Origin: CAZUGO01 sp964619935
Lineage (GTDB): Bacteria > Planctomycetota > Phycisphaerae > UBA1845 > CAIVHJ01
NCBI GenBank assembly: GCA_964619935.1
Contig: CAZUGO010000095.1
Span: forward strand, 1 to 64,000
Reading direction: 5' to 3'
Length of the DNA stretch: 64,000 nucleotides
Part shown: positions 42,100 through 51,871 of the stretch, piece after piece
Numbering within the stretch: position 1 is the stretch's first letter
Layout of the letters: each line of letters opens with the position of its first letter
Program-made: the position numbers and the translations under genes
Notes under the pieces: model-generated
What the model saw: only the letters and a program-made list of their open reading frames with translations
Database searches by the model: none
What the model was told of the DNA's origin: nothing

Positions 42100-43840
42100 C
42101 CCGTTCATAATATAGGAATAGTGCAAACAGCAAGGTGAGGGTCAGGGCGGGCTCGCCCGCCACGCCGCACCAGCCGCCCTCCGCCGCATCGGGGTCGGGC
42201 CCCGGCTGATTACATCCGCCTGGAGATCGGCAGATGGAACGACAGTCTTCCGCGCAGGTCATGCCGTCAGGCGGATCGCAGGTTTCGTCTCCAAAGACGA
42301 CGCCGTCGCCGCACACTGCTCGGCGGCCACAGACGTTATCGCAATTCATGCCGTTCGGAGGATCGCACTCCTCGGGCGGCTCGACGAGGCCGTTGCCGCA
42401 GGCCTGCACCGTCCGGCAGTCGTTTGAACAGCGCCCGGCATCCGGCGGGTCGCACGTCTCGCCGCCGTCCCGCAATCCGTCCCCGCAGCGCGGCACCCGC
42501 TGGCACCACACGTCGCACCGGCGGTTGTCCGGCGGGTCGCACTCCTCGCCCGCGGACACCCGGCCATCGCCGCATGACGGCGGCATGCCGGCGGGTACCC
42601 TCGTGGTGGCAAAGACCGCCACCGGCGTGCCGGGTTTGAATAAGTCGATCGTGACCTGGCCTTCGCCTGGCGCGACATTGCACTCGAACCGGAAGTTGTA
42701 AAGCGTCCCCCAGCGCAGGGCATTGGCGTCGGGATTCCATTCGAAGGGGTCGGTTGACCAGCGCACGGCTCGTTCGCTGACCTGGGGCAGCCAGTCGGTG
42801 CCGTCAAAGGGCTCCCCGCTGTGATAGCGAACGTCGTGAAAACCCGGCCGTTCCACGGCACTGCCCGGCGGTCGGGGCACTTCGAATGCCCCGGCGGCCC
42901 GCTCCGAGTTCAGGTTGTGCAGCGCGTATTCATAATGCCAGTAGCCGCCACCAAGACGGGTGACCTTGGCGGCCAGAATCAGCAGCCCCTCGCCTGGAAC
43001 CCGAACATCGGTCTCGATCACTTCGGAGTCCTGATCCTGCCAAGCCCGAATGGCCGGCCGGCCACGCTGGGTCGCGGGCATGCCCTCGAAGGTCGCCTCC
43101 CAGGACCGCAGGTCACCGGTGATGTGAATCTGACGATGCGAGGCGTTGTTGTCCTGGTTCCCGGCGGCTGCATCGTCGGGCGCGACGTACTGTGCCTCCG
43201 CGAAATACATCCCGCCACCCTGCAACTGCGGATCCAGGTCGGCGATCTCGACCTGCAGGCGCTTGAACACCGCGTCACCCACCTCCTGAAACCCGGTGAA
43301 CGGATACACGATGGTGCCACGATCGGGGTTCACCTCGAACCGCGGCCCCATGCCGATCTGGGCACCATTGAGGCGCGCATCGTAGGGGTCGGCACAGCCG
43401 GGGTTCAGCGCCGTGCCGTCGCCCGAATCGTCACAGGTGCTGCAGCACAACTTCGAGGCGGTCACCACGAAGCCGTGCTTGAGCCAACTCATCCCGACCT
43501 GCTCGAATCGTCCGTCCTGGAGTCGAAACAGGTTCTGGGCAATCACCGGATGCCGCGGTTGAGAGGCGATCCAGTCCAGCGGCAAGTCACCAATGTTGCA
43601 CGAGATTGTGCCGATGGAGAAGGCCTCGATCCCACCCACGCTGGCGTAGTTCTGAACGTCCGGAATCTCGGCGACAGCCACGTCGGGACCACGCGGCGGA
43701 TCATGCGGTGGGCAATCATCCACCGAAGACCACCAGGCGGGCGGGCGGGCACCAGGCACGTCGCCGGCCGCGCCGGCCGCGGCGGTGGCCCCGGCCAGCA
43801 GGACCACCCGCAGTGTGCAATCGAAATAGAAGCGGCTCAT
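42032..43840 (-). CDS. Exported protein with four CGDG Cys-repeats and C-terminal membrane anchor
   Basis: A 602-residue exported protein. It has a signal peptide (about 1-26), then about 380 residues of unrecognised beta-rich sequence with several paired cysteines. Four Cys-rich repeats follow, each with the pattern CGxG...CDPP...C (SCGDG, RCGDG, ACGNG, VCGDG), like the DUF4215/Myxo-type disulfide repeats of surface proteins. A Cys-containing stretch, a single hydrophobic segment (ALTLTLLFALFLYY) and a basic tail come last, resembling a sorting or anchoring signal. Convergent with the HerA-like gene and overlapping its last 68 bases. AGGA lies upstream of the start. Confidence 0.75.
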   Translation of the reverse strand: MSRFYFDCTLRVVLLAGATAAAGAAGDVPGARPPAWWSSVDDCPPHDPPRGPDVAVAEIPDVQNYASVGGIEAFSIGTISCNIGDLPLDWIASQPRHPVIAQNLFRLQDGRFEQVGMSWLKHGFVVTASKLCCSTCDDSGDGTALNPGCADPYDARLNGAQIGMGPRFEVNPDRGTIVYPFTGFQEVGDAVFKRLQVEIADLDPQLQGGGMYFAEAQYVAPDDAAAGNQDNNASHRQIHITGDLRSWEATFEGMPATQRGRPAIRAWQDQDSEVIETDVRVPGEGLLILAAKVTRLGGGYWHYEYALHNLNSERAAGAFEVPRPPGSAVERPGFHDVRYHSGEPFDGTDWLPQVSERAVRWSTDPFEWNPDANALRWGTLYNFRFECNVAPGEGQVTIDLFKPGTPVAVFATTRVPAGMPPSCGDGRVSAGEECDPPDNRRCDVWCQRVPRCGDGLRDGGETCDPPDAGRCSNDCRTVQACGNGLVEPPEECDPPNGMNCDNVCGRRAVCGDGVVFGDETCDPPDGMTCAEDCRSICRSPGGCNQPGPDPDAAEGGWCGVAGEPALTLTLLFALFLYYERVRSRTAAGPDRSGPPARGSTPA

Positions 43841-44101
43841 GCAAACATCCTGTTCATCGATACTTGCTGCCCACCCGCCGCTGCGCCCGCCCCGTCGGGC
43901 GGCGATCCAGCGCCGCCCCCGGGCACCGCATTATAGGATCTCCGGCCGCCGCCGGCAGGTTTGGATCCGCTGCCGCAGGCTCCGCGACTTGCACGGGCCG
44001 CGGGCGGCGGCTTACAATCCAACCCTCGGCGCGGACCTTCGGCCAATTCGCGGGGGCCCGCACTCACGAGTCAACACCCACCTGTGACGGAGGTCCTGAC
44101 C

Positions 44102-44575
44102 ATGGCAACCAAACCGATTCCCGACGGATTTACAACCATCACCCCGCACCTCGTGGTTCGCGGGGCCGACCGGGCCATCGCGTTCTACAAGAAGGCCTTC
44201 GGGGCCGAAGAACTCATGCGCATGCCCGGGCCGGATGGGCAGACGGTGATGCATTGCGAATTGAAGATCGGCGACTCCCTGCTGATGATCTGCGAGGAAA
44301 TGGAGCACTGCAAATCACCGCAGGCGCTTAGCGGCTCGCCGGTGACCATCCATCTGTACGTCCCCGACGTCGATCGGGTGTTCAACCAGGCGGTCGCCGC
44401 CGGCGCCGCGGTCGAGATGCCGGTCATGGATGCCTTCTGGGGCGACCGCTACGGCAAGATGAAGGACCCTTTCGGCCATCAGTGGTCGGTGGCCACGCAC
44501 ACCCGCGACCTGACCCCCGAAGAAATGCAGAAAGGGCTCGAGCAGTTCTTCAGCCAACAGGGTGGCTGCCAGTAG
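44102..44575 (+). CDS. VOC/PhnB-like glyoxalase-superfamily protein
   Basis: A 157-residue two-module VOC-fold protein of the PhnB/YesU-like type. It opens with ITPHLVVRGADRAIAFYKKAFGAEEL and ends with DRYGKMKDPFGHQWSVATH, both family signatures. Many such proteins lack an established reaction and may bind small metabolites. The start at 44102 has GGAGG nine bases upstream. The preceding 261 bases contain nothing recognisable. Confidence 0.88.
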   Translation: MATKPIPDGFTTITPHLVVRGADRAIAFYKKAFGAEELMRMPGPDGQTVMHCELKIGDSLLMICEEMEHCKSPQALSGSPVTIHLYVPDVDRVFNQAVAAGAAVEMPVMDAFWGDRYGKMKDPFGHQWSVATHTRDLTPEEMQKGLEQFFSQQGGCQ

Positions 44576-44751
44576 CCGGGCGGCACACCCCATCCACTCG
44601 TGCGACCCGGACCACCCGGTGCGCCGCTCACGAAGCGGGCACCGGGTTTGCCAATTGCGCGAATTGGATTTATATTGGCGGCCGGCCGACGGACCGCCTG
44701 GAGCGGTGCTCGGGCTCGACAAGCTCGCATCGACGGAAGGGACGCACCGCT

Positions 44752-45780
44752 ATGGTCACCATGAATCCCACCAAGCTGGATCGTCTGAACCGGGTTGCCA
44801 ATCCGGCGGGAATTATTGCCGCCGCGGCCATGGACCAGCGCGGCTCGCTCAAGAAGGCCATCAGCCAACACAAGGGCATCGACAAGGGCGCGGTAACCGA
44901 TGCGATGATGGCGGAGTTCAAGACCGCGGTATCCCGGATCCTGACCCCGCACGCCAGCGCCATCCTGCTCGACCCGCAGTGGGGCATTCCGGCGATGAAG
45001 GCCCGTAGTGACAACGCCGGCCTGCTGGTGGCCTACGAGGAGAGCGGCTACGACCAGTCCGGCAAGGGCAGGATGCCGGAATTGCTCAAGGATTATGACG
45101 TGGCCCGGCTGGTCGCCTTGGGTGCGGACGCCGTGAAGATCCTGATGTACTACACGCCGTTCGAATCCCCCAAGATCAACGACCGCAAGCACGCTTGGAC
45201 CCGGCAGATCGGTGCGGAGTGCGCCCGGCACGACATGCCGTTCTTTCTGGAGTGCGTGTGCTATGACGAGAACGAGCAGGGCGAGAAATCGCTGGTCTTC
45301 GCCCGCAAAAAGCCGGACGCCGTGCAAGGCTACATGGAGGAATTTTCCAAGCCGGAGTACGCCGTCGACGTGCTCAAGGCCGAGATCCCCATCAACATCG
45401 CCTTCGTGCAGGGTTCCTCGGCGAATCGTACCGGCGAGGTGGCCTACACCCGCGATCAAGCCAAGGAGATTTTCCAGCGGGTGGCGGCCAGCACCCGCCT
45501 GCCGTTCATCTACTTATCGGCCGGCGTCGACGACGATGTCTTCCGAGAGTCGCTGCTGCTCGCGGGGGAGTCAGGTATTGCCTTCAACGGCGTGTTGTGC
45601 GGCCGGGCCACCTGGAAGGAAGGCATCCCGGTGTACGCCACCCAAGGGCTCAGCGCCCTGGAACATTGGCTCGCCGACCGCGGCGTCAAGAACATCCAGG
45701 CCCTGAACCAGGTGCTGGAGCGCACCGCCAAGCCTTGGTGGAACGCATACGGCGGCAAGGACAAGATTCGCAGCGCCTGA
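44752..45780 (+). CDS. Tagatose 1,6-bisphosphate aldolase-like (LacD family)
   Basis: A 342-residue class I aldolase of the LacD group. The opening ANPAGIIAAAAMDQRGSL, the Schiff-base lysine region GADAVKILMYYTPFE, FFLECVCYDE, and the late YLSAGVDDDVF and GVLCGRATWKEG match this family, which cleaves tagatose or fructose bisphosphate to triose phosphates. The usual lac/tagatose operon partners are not nearby, so its substrate is uncertain. Start ATG 44752, or 44761; GGAAGGG lies about 13 bases upstream of the first. Confidence 0.85.
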   Translation: MVTMNPTKLDRLNRVANPAGIIAAAAMDQRGSLKKAISQHKGIDKGAVTDAMMAEFKTAVSRILTPHASAILLDPQWGIPAMKARSDNAGLLVAYEESGYDQSGKGRMPELLKDYDVARLVALGADAVKILMYYTPFESPKINDRKHAWTRQIGAECARHDMPFFLECVCYDENEQGEKSLVFARKKPDAVQGYMEEFSKPEYAVDVLKAEIPINIAFVQGSSANRTGEVAYTRDQAKEIFQRVAASTRLPFIYLSAGVDDDVFRESLLLAGESGIAFNGVLCGRATWKEGIPVYATQGLSALEHWLADRGVKNIQALNQVLERTAKPWWNAYGGKDKIRSA

Positions 45781-45886
45781 TCGGCAGGAGCGACGGCAAT
45801 GCCGATGAACTCTGCGGCACAGTTCGAGGAGCATCCCGACCCCAGTGGCACCCGGTCGCTGCGTGCGCCGGTCCAGGAGCCTGACC

Positions 45887-47455
45887 ATGTCTGACGAAGA
45901 ACTCGGAACGGACGAAGCGGCCGCCATCACCGACGAGCAGGAGGAACCCTCCGAAGAACAGCAGCAGATGGCCAAACTCAAGGAGGCCATCGACGTGCAG
46001 GTCGAGGAGATCGGTACGCTCAGAAAGAAGCTGACCATCACCGTGCCACAGGCCACCGTTGCCGAGCGCCGCAACGATCAGTTCGGTGAGATCAAGCGCG
46101 ATGCGGTGGTCCCGGGTTTTCGCAAGGGGCATGCCCCACTGCCGCTGGTCGAAAAACGCTTCGGCCAGGACGTCAACGAGCAGCTGTCCTCACAGCTCTT
46201 AAGCAGCAGCTTCATGGCCGCGTCCGAGAAGCTGGAGCTCGACACGCTGGGCGATCCTTTGATCTGGGCACCGGGCAAGTCCGGCGAAGAAACCCTGGTC
46301 ACCGTGGAGCAGGCCTTCGACTTGATCACCGTGCCCTCCGCCGGCGATTTCTCATTCAGCTGCGAGGTCGAGATTCGGCCCGACTTCGAACTCCCGCCGC
46401 TGGAAGGCATCCCCATCCGACAACCCCAGGTCAAGACCACCAAGGCGGACATCGCCGACCATATCGAACGCCTGCGCGGCATGCGCGGCCATTACCAACC
46501 GGTCACCGATGAGCCCGCCCAGGAAGACGATCTCGTGGTCTGCAACCTGAAGGTCACCCGCGAAGGCACCGTTTTGTATGAAGAAGAGAACGCCCTGCTG
46601 GCGGTGCGGCCGCAGCGTTACGCCGGCCTGCTGCTGGAGAACCTCAACACCCTCTTGAGCGGCAGCAAGATCGGCGACACCCGCACCTTCGACGTTCGTG
46701 TGCCCGACGACTACGAGCACGAGGCGGCCCGCGGCGGTACCGCGACCGCCGAAGTGACCCTTCTCGATCTCAAGCGCTTGGCATTGCCCGAAATCGATGC
46801 CGCCTTCCTGGAGAGCCTGGGGCTGGAGTCCCGCGCGGAACTCGAGGATTGGGTCAAGGCCAGCCTGGAGGCCCGCGCCAGCGAAGAAACCGCCCGCCTG
46901 CAACGCGAGCAGATTTCCCACTACCTCCTGGAACGATGCCCCATGGAACTGCCCGGCGGCCTGTCCCAGCAGCAGGCGACCCGCATCGCGGCACGAAGGA
47001 TGGTCGACCTCGCCCGCCGGGGCACGCCCGAGTCCGAGATCACGAAGCAGGCGGACGCCATCCGCGTCGGGGCCAGAGCGGACGCCATCCAGGACCTGCA
47101 ATTGCAATTCATCCTGGACAAGATCGGCCGCGAATGGGCCATCGACGTCAGCGAGGACGAAATCAACGGCCAGATCGCCGCCATCGCCCAGCGGCAAAAC
47201 CGCCGCTTCGATCGCGTCCGGGACGAACTGATCCGCAACCAGAGCCTGACCGCGCTGTACGTTCATGTCCGTGACGAAAAAATCATGGACCGGCTGATCG
47301 CCACGGCCCAAATCATCCAAGCGGGCGAAAAAGGAGAACCCGAAGCTCAGCCGGCCGCCCAATCCTCCGAGAAAGAAAAAGCGTCCGGTGAGCCGGCCGC
47401 CCAAAAGACGACCGGCAAGCCCGGCGCGGCCACCGAGGATTCCGATGCATCCTGA
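45887..47455 (+). CDS. tig: Trigger factor (ribosome-associated chaperone)
   Basis: Ribosome-bound folding chaperone, 522 residues, longer than the usual 430-450. A 35-residue acidic N-terminal extension precedes the ribosome-binding domain, whose docking signature is GFRK (77-80). A PPIase-like middle and a helical C-terminal arm follow. The last 40 residues are a disordered Ala/Lys/Glu/Pro tail. The ATG at 45887 has GGAG upstream; an in-frame ATG at 45845 lacks one. The gene heads a tig-clpP-clpP series, the classic proteostasis order, but no clpX or lon follows. Confidence 0.9.
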   Translation: MSDEELGTDEAAAITDEQEEPSEEQQQMAKLKEAIDVQVEEIGTLRKKLTITVPQATVAERRNDQFGEIKRDAVVPGFRKGHAPLPLVEKRFGQDVNEQLSSQLLSSSFMAASEKLELDTLGDPLIWAPGKSGEETLVTVEQAFDLITVPSAGDFSFSCEVEIRPDFELPPLEGIPIRQPQVKTTKADIADHIERLRGMRGHYQPVTDEPAQEDDLVVCNLKVTREGTVLYEEENALLAVRPQRYAGLLLENLNTLLSGSKIGDTRTFDVRVPDDYEHEAARGGTATAEVTLLDLKRLALPEIDAAFLESLGLESRAELEDWVKASLEARASEETARLQREQISHYLLERCPMELPGGLSQQQATRIAARRMVDLARRGTPESEITKQADAIRVGARADAIQDLQLQFILDKIGREWAIDVSEDEINGQIAAIAQRQNRRFDRVRDELIRNQSLTALYVHVRDEKIMDRLIATAQIIQAGEKGEPEAQPAAQSSEKEKASGEPAAQKTTGKPGAATEDSDAS

Positions 47456-47512
47456 GGCGGCCGGCACCCGCATCCCTGACGACCGACCGCACTCACACAG
47501 GAAGGACCCGAC

Positions 47513-48124
47513 ATGCACGATCGACCCCCGCTGATCACCACTGTTCAGCAGGCCCCCGGCATGCAGCGCTATCGCGAAATGTCCATCGAGGACATGCTCC
47601 TCGAGAACCGCATCATTTTTCTGGCCGGACCGATTACCGAGAAGACGGCCAGCATCGTGATCATGCGGCTGCTGTACCTGCAGTCCATCCGCAAGGAGCA
47701 GGACATCAACCTGTACATCAATTCGCCCGGCGGGCTGGTCGACCAGACGCTGGCCATCTATGACACCATGACCTTCCTGGGGTGCGACATTTCGACCTAC
47801 TGCATCGGCCAAGCCGCCAGCGGCGCGGCAATCCTGCTGGCCGCCGGGACCCGCGGGAAGCGCTTCGGCCTGCCGAACGCCAAGGTCATGTTGCACCAGC
47901 CCTACGGCGGCATCACCGGGCAGGCCGAAGACATCCGCATCCAGGCCGAAGAAGTCCTCAAGGACAAACGCAAGCTGGCGAACATCCTGTCCAAGCACAC
48001 CGGCCAGACGTACGACAAGATCATCGAAGAGACCGAACGGGACCGCTTCATGTCGGTGGAGCAGGCTCGGGAATACGGCATCATCGACGAGATCCTGGAC
48101 GAGGCCCAGAAAACCGTTTCCTAG
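47513..48124 (+). CDS. clpP: ATP-dependent Clp protease proteolytic subunit (ClpP1)
   Basis: Serine peptidase subunit that forms the ClpP barrel. 203 residues with a complete triad: Ser103 (GQAASG), His128 (MLHQP) and Asp177 (TERDRF). The stretch after Ser reads GAAILL instead of the usual MGA. The N-terminal 20 residues resemble a short propeptide. It follows tig by 57 bases and precedes a second clpP by about 30 bases. Confidence 0.93.
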   Translation: MHDRPPLITTVQQAPGMQRYREMSIEDMLLENRIIFLAGPITEKTASIVIMRLLYLQSIRKEQDINLYINSPGGLVDQTLAIYDTMTFLGCDISTYCIGQAASGAAILLAAGTRGKRFGLPNAKVMLHQPYGGITGQAEDIRIQAEEVLKDKRKLANILSKHTGQTYDKIIEETERDRFMSVEQAREYGIIDEILDEAQKTVS

Positions 48125-48153
48125 CGACGCGCTGAACCACCAGGGGAGTGCAC

Positions 48154-48762
48154 ATGGCCCACAATAACGTGCTGATTCCGTTTGTCATCGAGAAAGAAGG
48201 ACGGCACGAGCGGTCCTACGATATCTACTCCCGGCTGCTCAAGGACCGCATCGTGTTCCTGGGCGGACCGGTGACCGACGATTCGGCCAACGTCATCATC
48301 GCCCAGATGCTGTTTCTGGCCAACGAGGACGCCAAGGCCGACATTCACTTCTACATCAACTCCCCCGGGGGCTCGGTGTCCGCGGGGCTGGCCATCTACG
48401 ACACCATGCAGTTCGTCCGACCCGCAGTGGCCACCTATACCATCGGCATCGCCGCCAGCATGGCCGCCATCTTGATGTGCGGCGGTGCCCGCGGAAAGCG
48501 CTACGTGCTGGCCCACTCGCGGCTGATGCTGCACCAGCCGCTGATCGGGGGCGTCCTGGAAGGCACTGCCACTGACCTGGCGATCGAAGCCGAAGAGATC
48601 ATCCGTCTGCGCTCCAGCCTGTACGAGATCATCGCCGGCCAAACCGGGCAGAAGAAGGAGAAGATCGAGAAGGACTGCGACCGCAACAAGTGGCTGAGCG
48701 CCACCGAAGCCGTGGAGTACGGTCTGGCCGACGAAACCTTGCAGCGCATGCCAGGCGACTAG
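48154..48762 (+). CDS. clpP: ATP-dependent Clp protease proteolytic subunit (ClpP2)
   Basis: Second ClpP paralogue, 202 residues, clearly different from the first. Triad Ser102 (GIAASMAAILM), His127 (MLHQP) and Asp176 (DCDRNKW). Tandem unequal ClpP pairs in other bacteria often form mixed two-ring barrels, so ClpP1 and ClpP2 may co-assemble. The ATG at 48154 follows GGGGAG; a GTG at 48148 is an alternative. The Clp ATPase partner is not in the window. Confidence 0.93.
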   Translation: MAHNNVLIPFVIEKEGRHERSYDIYSRLLKDRIVFLGGPVTDDSANVIIAQMLFLANEDAKADIHFYINSPGGSVSAGLAIYDTMQFVRPAVATYTIGIAASMAAILMCGGARGKRYVLAHSRLMLHQPLIGGVLEGTATDLAIEAEEIIRLRSSLYEIIAGQTGQKKEKIEKDCDRNKWLSATEAVEYGLADETLQRMPGD

Positions 48763-48814
48763 TGGCTTGGCACCGGCCGCAGGCGGCGGACCCCCCGCGG
48801 GGCAGGATCAAGTC

Positions 48815-49435
48815 ATGAACAGGGTGCAGCGTCGCCGTACCGGATCGATCGCCGTGGTCCTGATGGTGTGCGCGGCCCTGCCGGGGGGCTGCAACCGACC
48901 GGCCCGCCAGGTTGCCGGATTGAACCAGCAGATCGTCGACCTCAAGCATGAGAACCTGCACCTCCGCGACCAGCTCGGCGCCGCCCAGGCTGAAGCCGAG
49001 CGGCTCGAGCAATCCGTGGCGAATCTTCGGATGCTTGGCGACACGCGTTTCGATCACCTCTACACCGTCGCCCGGGTCGAAATCGATCGCAGGTCCAACG
49101 CCACCGGGGAGGACGGCGTCACCCTCTACCTGAACCTGTTCGATCATGACGATCACCGCTTCAAAGCCGCCGGCGAGATCAGCACCTACCTGTACGACAT
49201 GAGTGATCCGCAACAGGTCCAAGGGATCGGTGAATGCCGGCTGAGCGTCGAGCAGGCCCGTGCTCAGTGGTATGGCCGGCTGCTGACCTATCACTACAAG
49301 GTCGTGTGCCCTTGGACCCGCCGCCCTACGGGCCGGGCAGTCTTGGTTCGGGTCCGATTTGTCGATTACCTCAGTGGCCAGCCCTTCGAGGATTCGCGGG
49401 AGCTCCAACTAAGTCCCTATATCGCTGAGGATTAG
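48815..49435 (+). CDS. Coiled-coil lipoprotein of unknown function
   Basis: About 206 residues with a lipoprotein signal (lipobox LPGGC, about 23-27) and a heptad-rich coiled coil of about 45 residues (QQIVDLKHENLHLRDQLG). A globular C-terminal part with YTVARVEIDR, VTLYLNLFDHDD and YHYKVVCPWT strands, probably a beta sandwich, follows. AGGAT precedes the ATG at 48815. No family recognised; possibly an envelope structural or sensor protein. Confidence 0.7.
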   Translation: MNRVQRRRTGSIAVVLMVCAALPGGCNRPARQVAGLNQQIVDLKHENLHLRDQLGAAQAEAERLEQSVANLRMLGDTRFDHLYTVARVEIDRRSNATGEDGVTLYLNLFDHDDHRFKAAGEISTYLYDMSDPQQVQGIGECRLSVEQARAQWYGRLLTYHYKVVCPWTRRPTGRAVLVRVRFVDYLSGQPFEDSRELQLSPYIAED

Positions 49436-49603
49436 GTCCCTCTAAGTCGCCGTGGACACGCGCTTTTGGAGTTGTGATTCCCTTGGCGAAGGGATAGAAT
49501 CAAAAGCGGCGATCAATCGGGAATCTGTTAAACACCCCGTGCCGACTTACCGATTTGCTTCGAATTCCGGCTTCAACGACACCAGGCACGATCCGGTTGC
49601 ACC

Positions 49604-51871
49604 ATGAAACGTTCGACGCGGAAACCCAGAAGCCCGCAGGGGAACGGCAAGCCGTCGGCCCCGGCGGCGCCGCCGCCCCCCCCGTCCGCGCCGAGCACCC
49701 CGCCACCCGCCGACCCGGTGGGCCGCACCCAGGCTTGGCTCACCCAGCAGCAAACCGAGTTCGAAAAGCGCAACTCACAACTGGACAACCTGCGGCGCAA
49801 ACTCCAGGAGCGTATCGAAAAGCAAAACCAGCTACTGCTCAATTATAAGAAACAGTTGGTCACGCCGGCGACCGACGCCAGCGGAGGCGACTACCTTCGT
49901 GAAGCCAAGCGGCAGCTCCGCAAGCGGGCCAATGGAAAACACCGCGACCTTCGTAGCATGGTCTTCGAAGAGGATACCCCGGCCCAGGCGGGCGGCGACG
50001 CCGACGCCGTCGCCAGCCGCTACGAAAACAAGATCCGGGCCTTGGAGCAGGAGAAGGTTGCCATCCAAGGACGAATGGCCGAGCTGCAGCGGCAATTGGA
50101 GCGCAGCGCCCGGGTGGACGCCGAGGCCTTGCCCGCCGCCCTGACCCCGCGTCCGAGTGACCGCCGCTTCGCCGTGGCCCTGCTGGTCGGCCTGCTCGCG
50201 GGCGCCGCGGTGATCTGGGTCCGCGGCATGAGCTACCAACTGAACGGAATCCTGACCGCCGCCCCCGACAAGATCACCCCGGAGGACTTGAGCGGTCAGG
50301 AGCAGCACCTGGCAGAAGCCTTGGCCTTCTCGGTCACCGGCGGAACCATGTCCAAAGGGCTGCGCGTGGCCCAGGTGTCGGCCGACCCGCAGACCTACCG
50401 GCTCACGGTGGTGGCCCTCGCCGGCGCCCGTGAGGCAGGGCTGGCCCAGTTCAAACAATTGCTGGACACCTATCTCGATCGCCTGGAACAAGCCCGCCTG
50501 GACTCGATCCGCGATGCCCGCCGAACCGTCGAAGAAACCGATGCCCGGATCGCGGCGCTGCGCCACGACTACGATGACTTGCTGACCAAGATGGCCAACC
50601 AGGCTTTGAACATCGACGTGGAGAATCCGAAGCAAGAGTTGGATCGCCTGTACTCCGGGCTGTCCCGGACCCGCGGCGAACTTCAGAACGTGACCGCTTC
50701 CCTGGAGGATGCCCGCGAGCACCTCGAGGTCGCCCGGGCGCTGGACGTGCCCGAGCGCCCCCATGTCGACGAGGCCAGGCTGCGGGCCGCCGAAGCCGCC
50801 GATCAGTATCTCAAGGAGGATCTCGCGGCCCTCGAGTCCCGGCTGACCGACCTGCGGAATCAACTGCAACCGGCCTATGCCTCCGCCGATGTCCAGGCGA
50901 CCCGCTTCTGCGACGCCGCCGGCGATCTCACCAGCTACCTCGAGACCCAGAAGCTCGGCACCGAAGACCAGGCGCTGCTCGCCGCCCTGGAGCAATTCAG
51001 CATCCGCGTGGACCCGATCCAGCAAGTGTCCTCTGAGTTCCGCAAGCATTGGAACCACGCCGGCGACAGCCTCAAGGTACTCTCAGTGGACCCGCGCCGC
51101 CGGGATTGCTTGCTCATCCAGCAGCGGCTCGAAGGGCTGCTGAAGGGGTTTGATCTCCAAACGCAGGAGAGCCTTCAGGGGCTGCAACAGGAGTACCAGC
51201 GGTTCTTTTCCGGGCTCGCCGACCCGGCGCAGCACTTCGACGTCCGGAACCATCTGGCCAAGCGGATCAGCACCGTGGTCCAGGAACGGCTGGCGTTCAC
51301 CGGCGCCGTGCGGCCCCTGCTGCCCACCGAGAACTTCGAGCTGGATGCCGTGCTGCATTCGGTGGTCGGCTTGACCCGTCGCGTGGAGGACCGCCAGAAA
51401 GTCATCGAAGCCGAACTGGCCCAGACCGCCCGCGAGGAACTCCGCAACGACCTGGCCGAGGAAGTCGCTTTGCAGGAACAGAAGGTCCGCGACCTGGGCA
51501 ATCGCCGGGAAGCGCTGTTTGGCGAGGTTTTGAACCTCCAGGACCAACTCAACGGTCTGCTGCCGTACTTGGCGGAGCATGGGGCCACGACGGAAGTGAT
51601 TCGATACACCCCGGACCAGGTTGAAGGCGTGCTGGCCCGCATCGGCTCCCTGGAACAATCCCGGGGGCGAACCGAGCAGCACATCGAGCAGCTATTGAGC
51701 CGGGCTGAGCCGTTGCAGGTCACAACCGCCCAGGCCGCGGCCTGGCCGGTGTTCACCATCAACAACATCTGGGAAGTGGGGTTGGGTATGGCCGCCGGCG
51801 TGATCGCGACCTACCTGCTGCTGTGGCTCTTCTCCGCCGCCTTCAAGTCCAGGTCGACCGTGGAACCCTGA
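49604..51871 (+). CDS. Large coiled-coil membrane protein with two membrane segments
   Basis: A 755-residue protein. In order: a Lys/Pro-rich low-complexity N-terminus, a coiled coil (about 45-90), a membrane segment near 190-208 (FAVALLVGLLAGAAVIWV), about 500 residues of mostly helical coiled-coil extracytoplasmic sequence, and a second membrane segment near the end (VGLGMAAGVIATYLLLWLF). This hairpin topology resembles Wzz-type chain-length regulators and secretion adaptors, but there is no kinase domain and no strong sequence signature. It stands between proteostasis genes without an obvious partner. Confidence 0.7.
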   Translation: MKRSTRKPRSPQGNGKPSAPAAPPPPPSAPSTPPPADPVGRTQAWLTQQQTEFEKRNSQLDNLRRKLQERIEKQNQLLLNYKKQLVTPATDASGGDYLREAKRQLRKRANGKHRDLRSMVFEEDTPAQAGGDADAVASRYENKIRALEQEKVAIQGRMAELQRQLERSARVDAEALPAALTPRPSDRRFAVALLVGLLAGAAVIWVRGMSYQLNGILTAAPDKITPEDLSGQEQHLAEALAFSVTGGTMSKGLRVAQVSADPQTYRLTVVALAGAREAGLAQFKQLLDTYLDRLEQARLDSIRDARRTVEETDARIAALRHDYDDLLTKMANQALNIDVENPKQELDRLYSGLSRTRGELQNVTASLEDAREHLEVARALDVPERPHVDEARLRAAEAADQYLKEDLAALESRLTDLRNQLQPAYASADVQATRFCDAAGDLTSYLETQKLGTEDQALLAALEQFSIRVDPIQQVSSEFRKHWNHAGDSLKVLSVDPRRRDCLLIQQRLEGLLKGFDLQTQESLQGLQQEYQRFFSGLADPAQHFDVRNHLAKRISTVVQERLAFTGAVRPLLPTENFELDAVLHSVVGLTRRVEDRQKVIEAELAQTAREELRNDLAEEVALQEQKVRDLGNRREALFGEVLNLQDQLNGLLPYLAEHGATTEVIRYTPDQVEGVLARIGSLEQSRGRTEQHIEQLLSRAEPLQVTTAQAAAWPVFTINNIWEVGLGMAAGVIATYLLLWLFSAAFKSRSTVEP

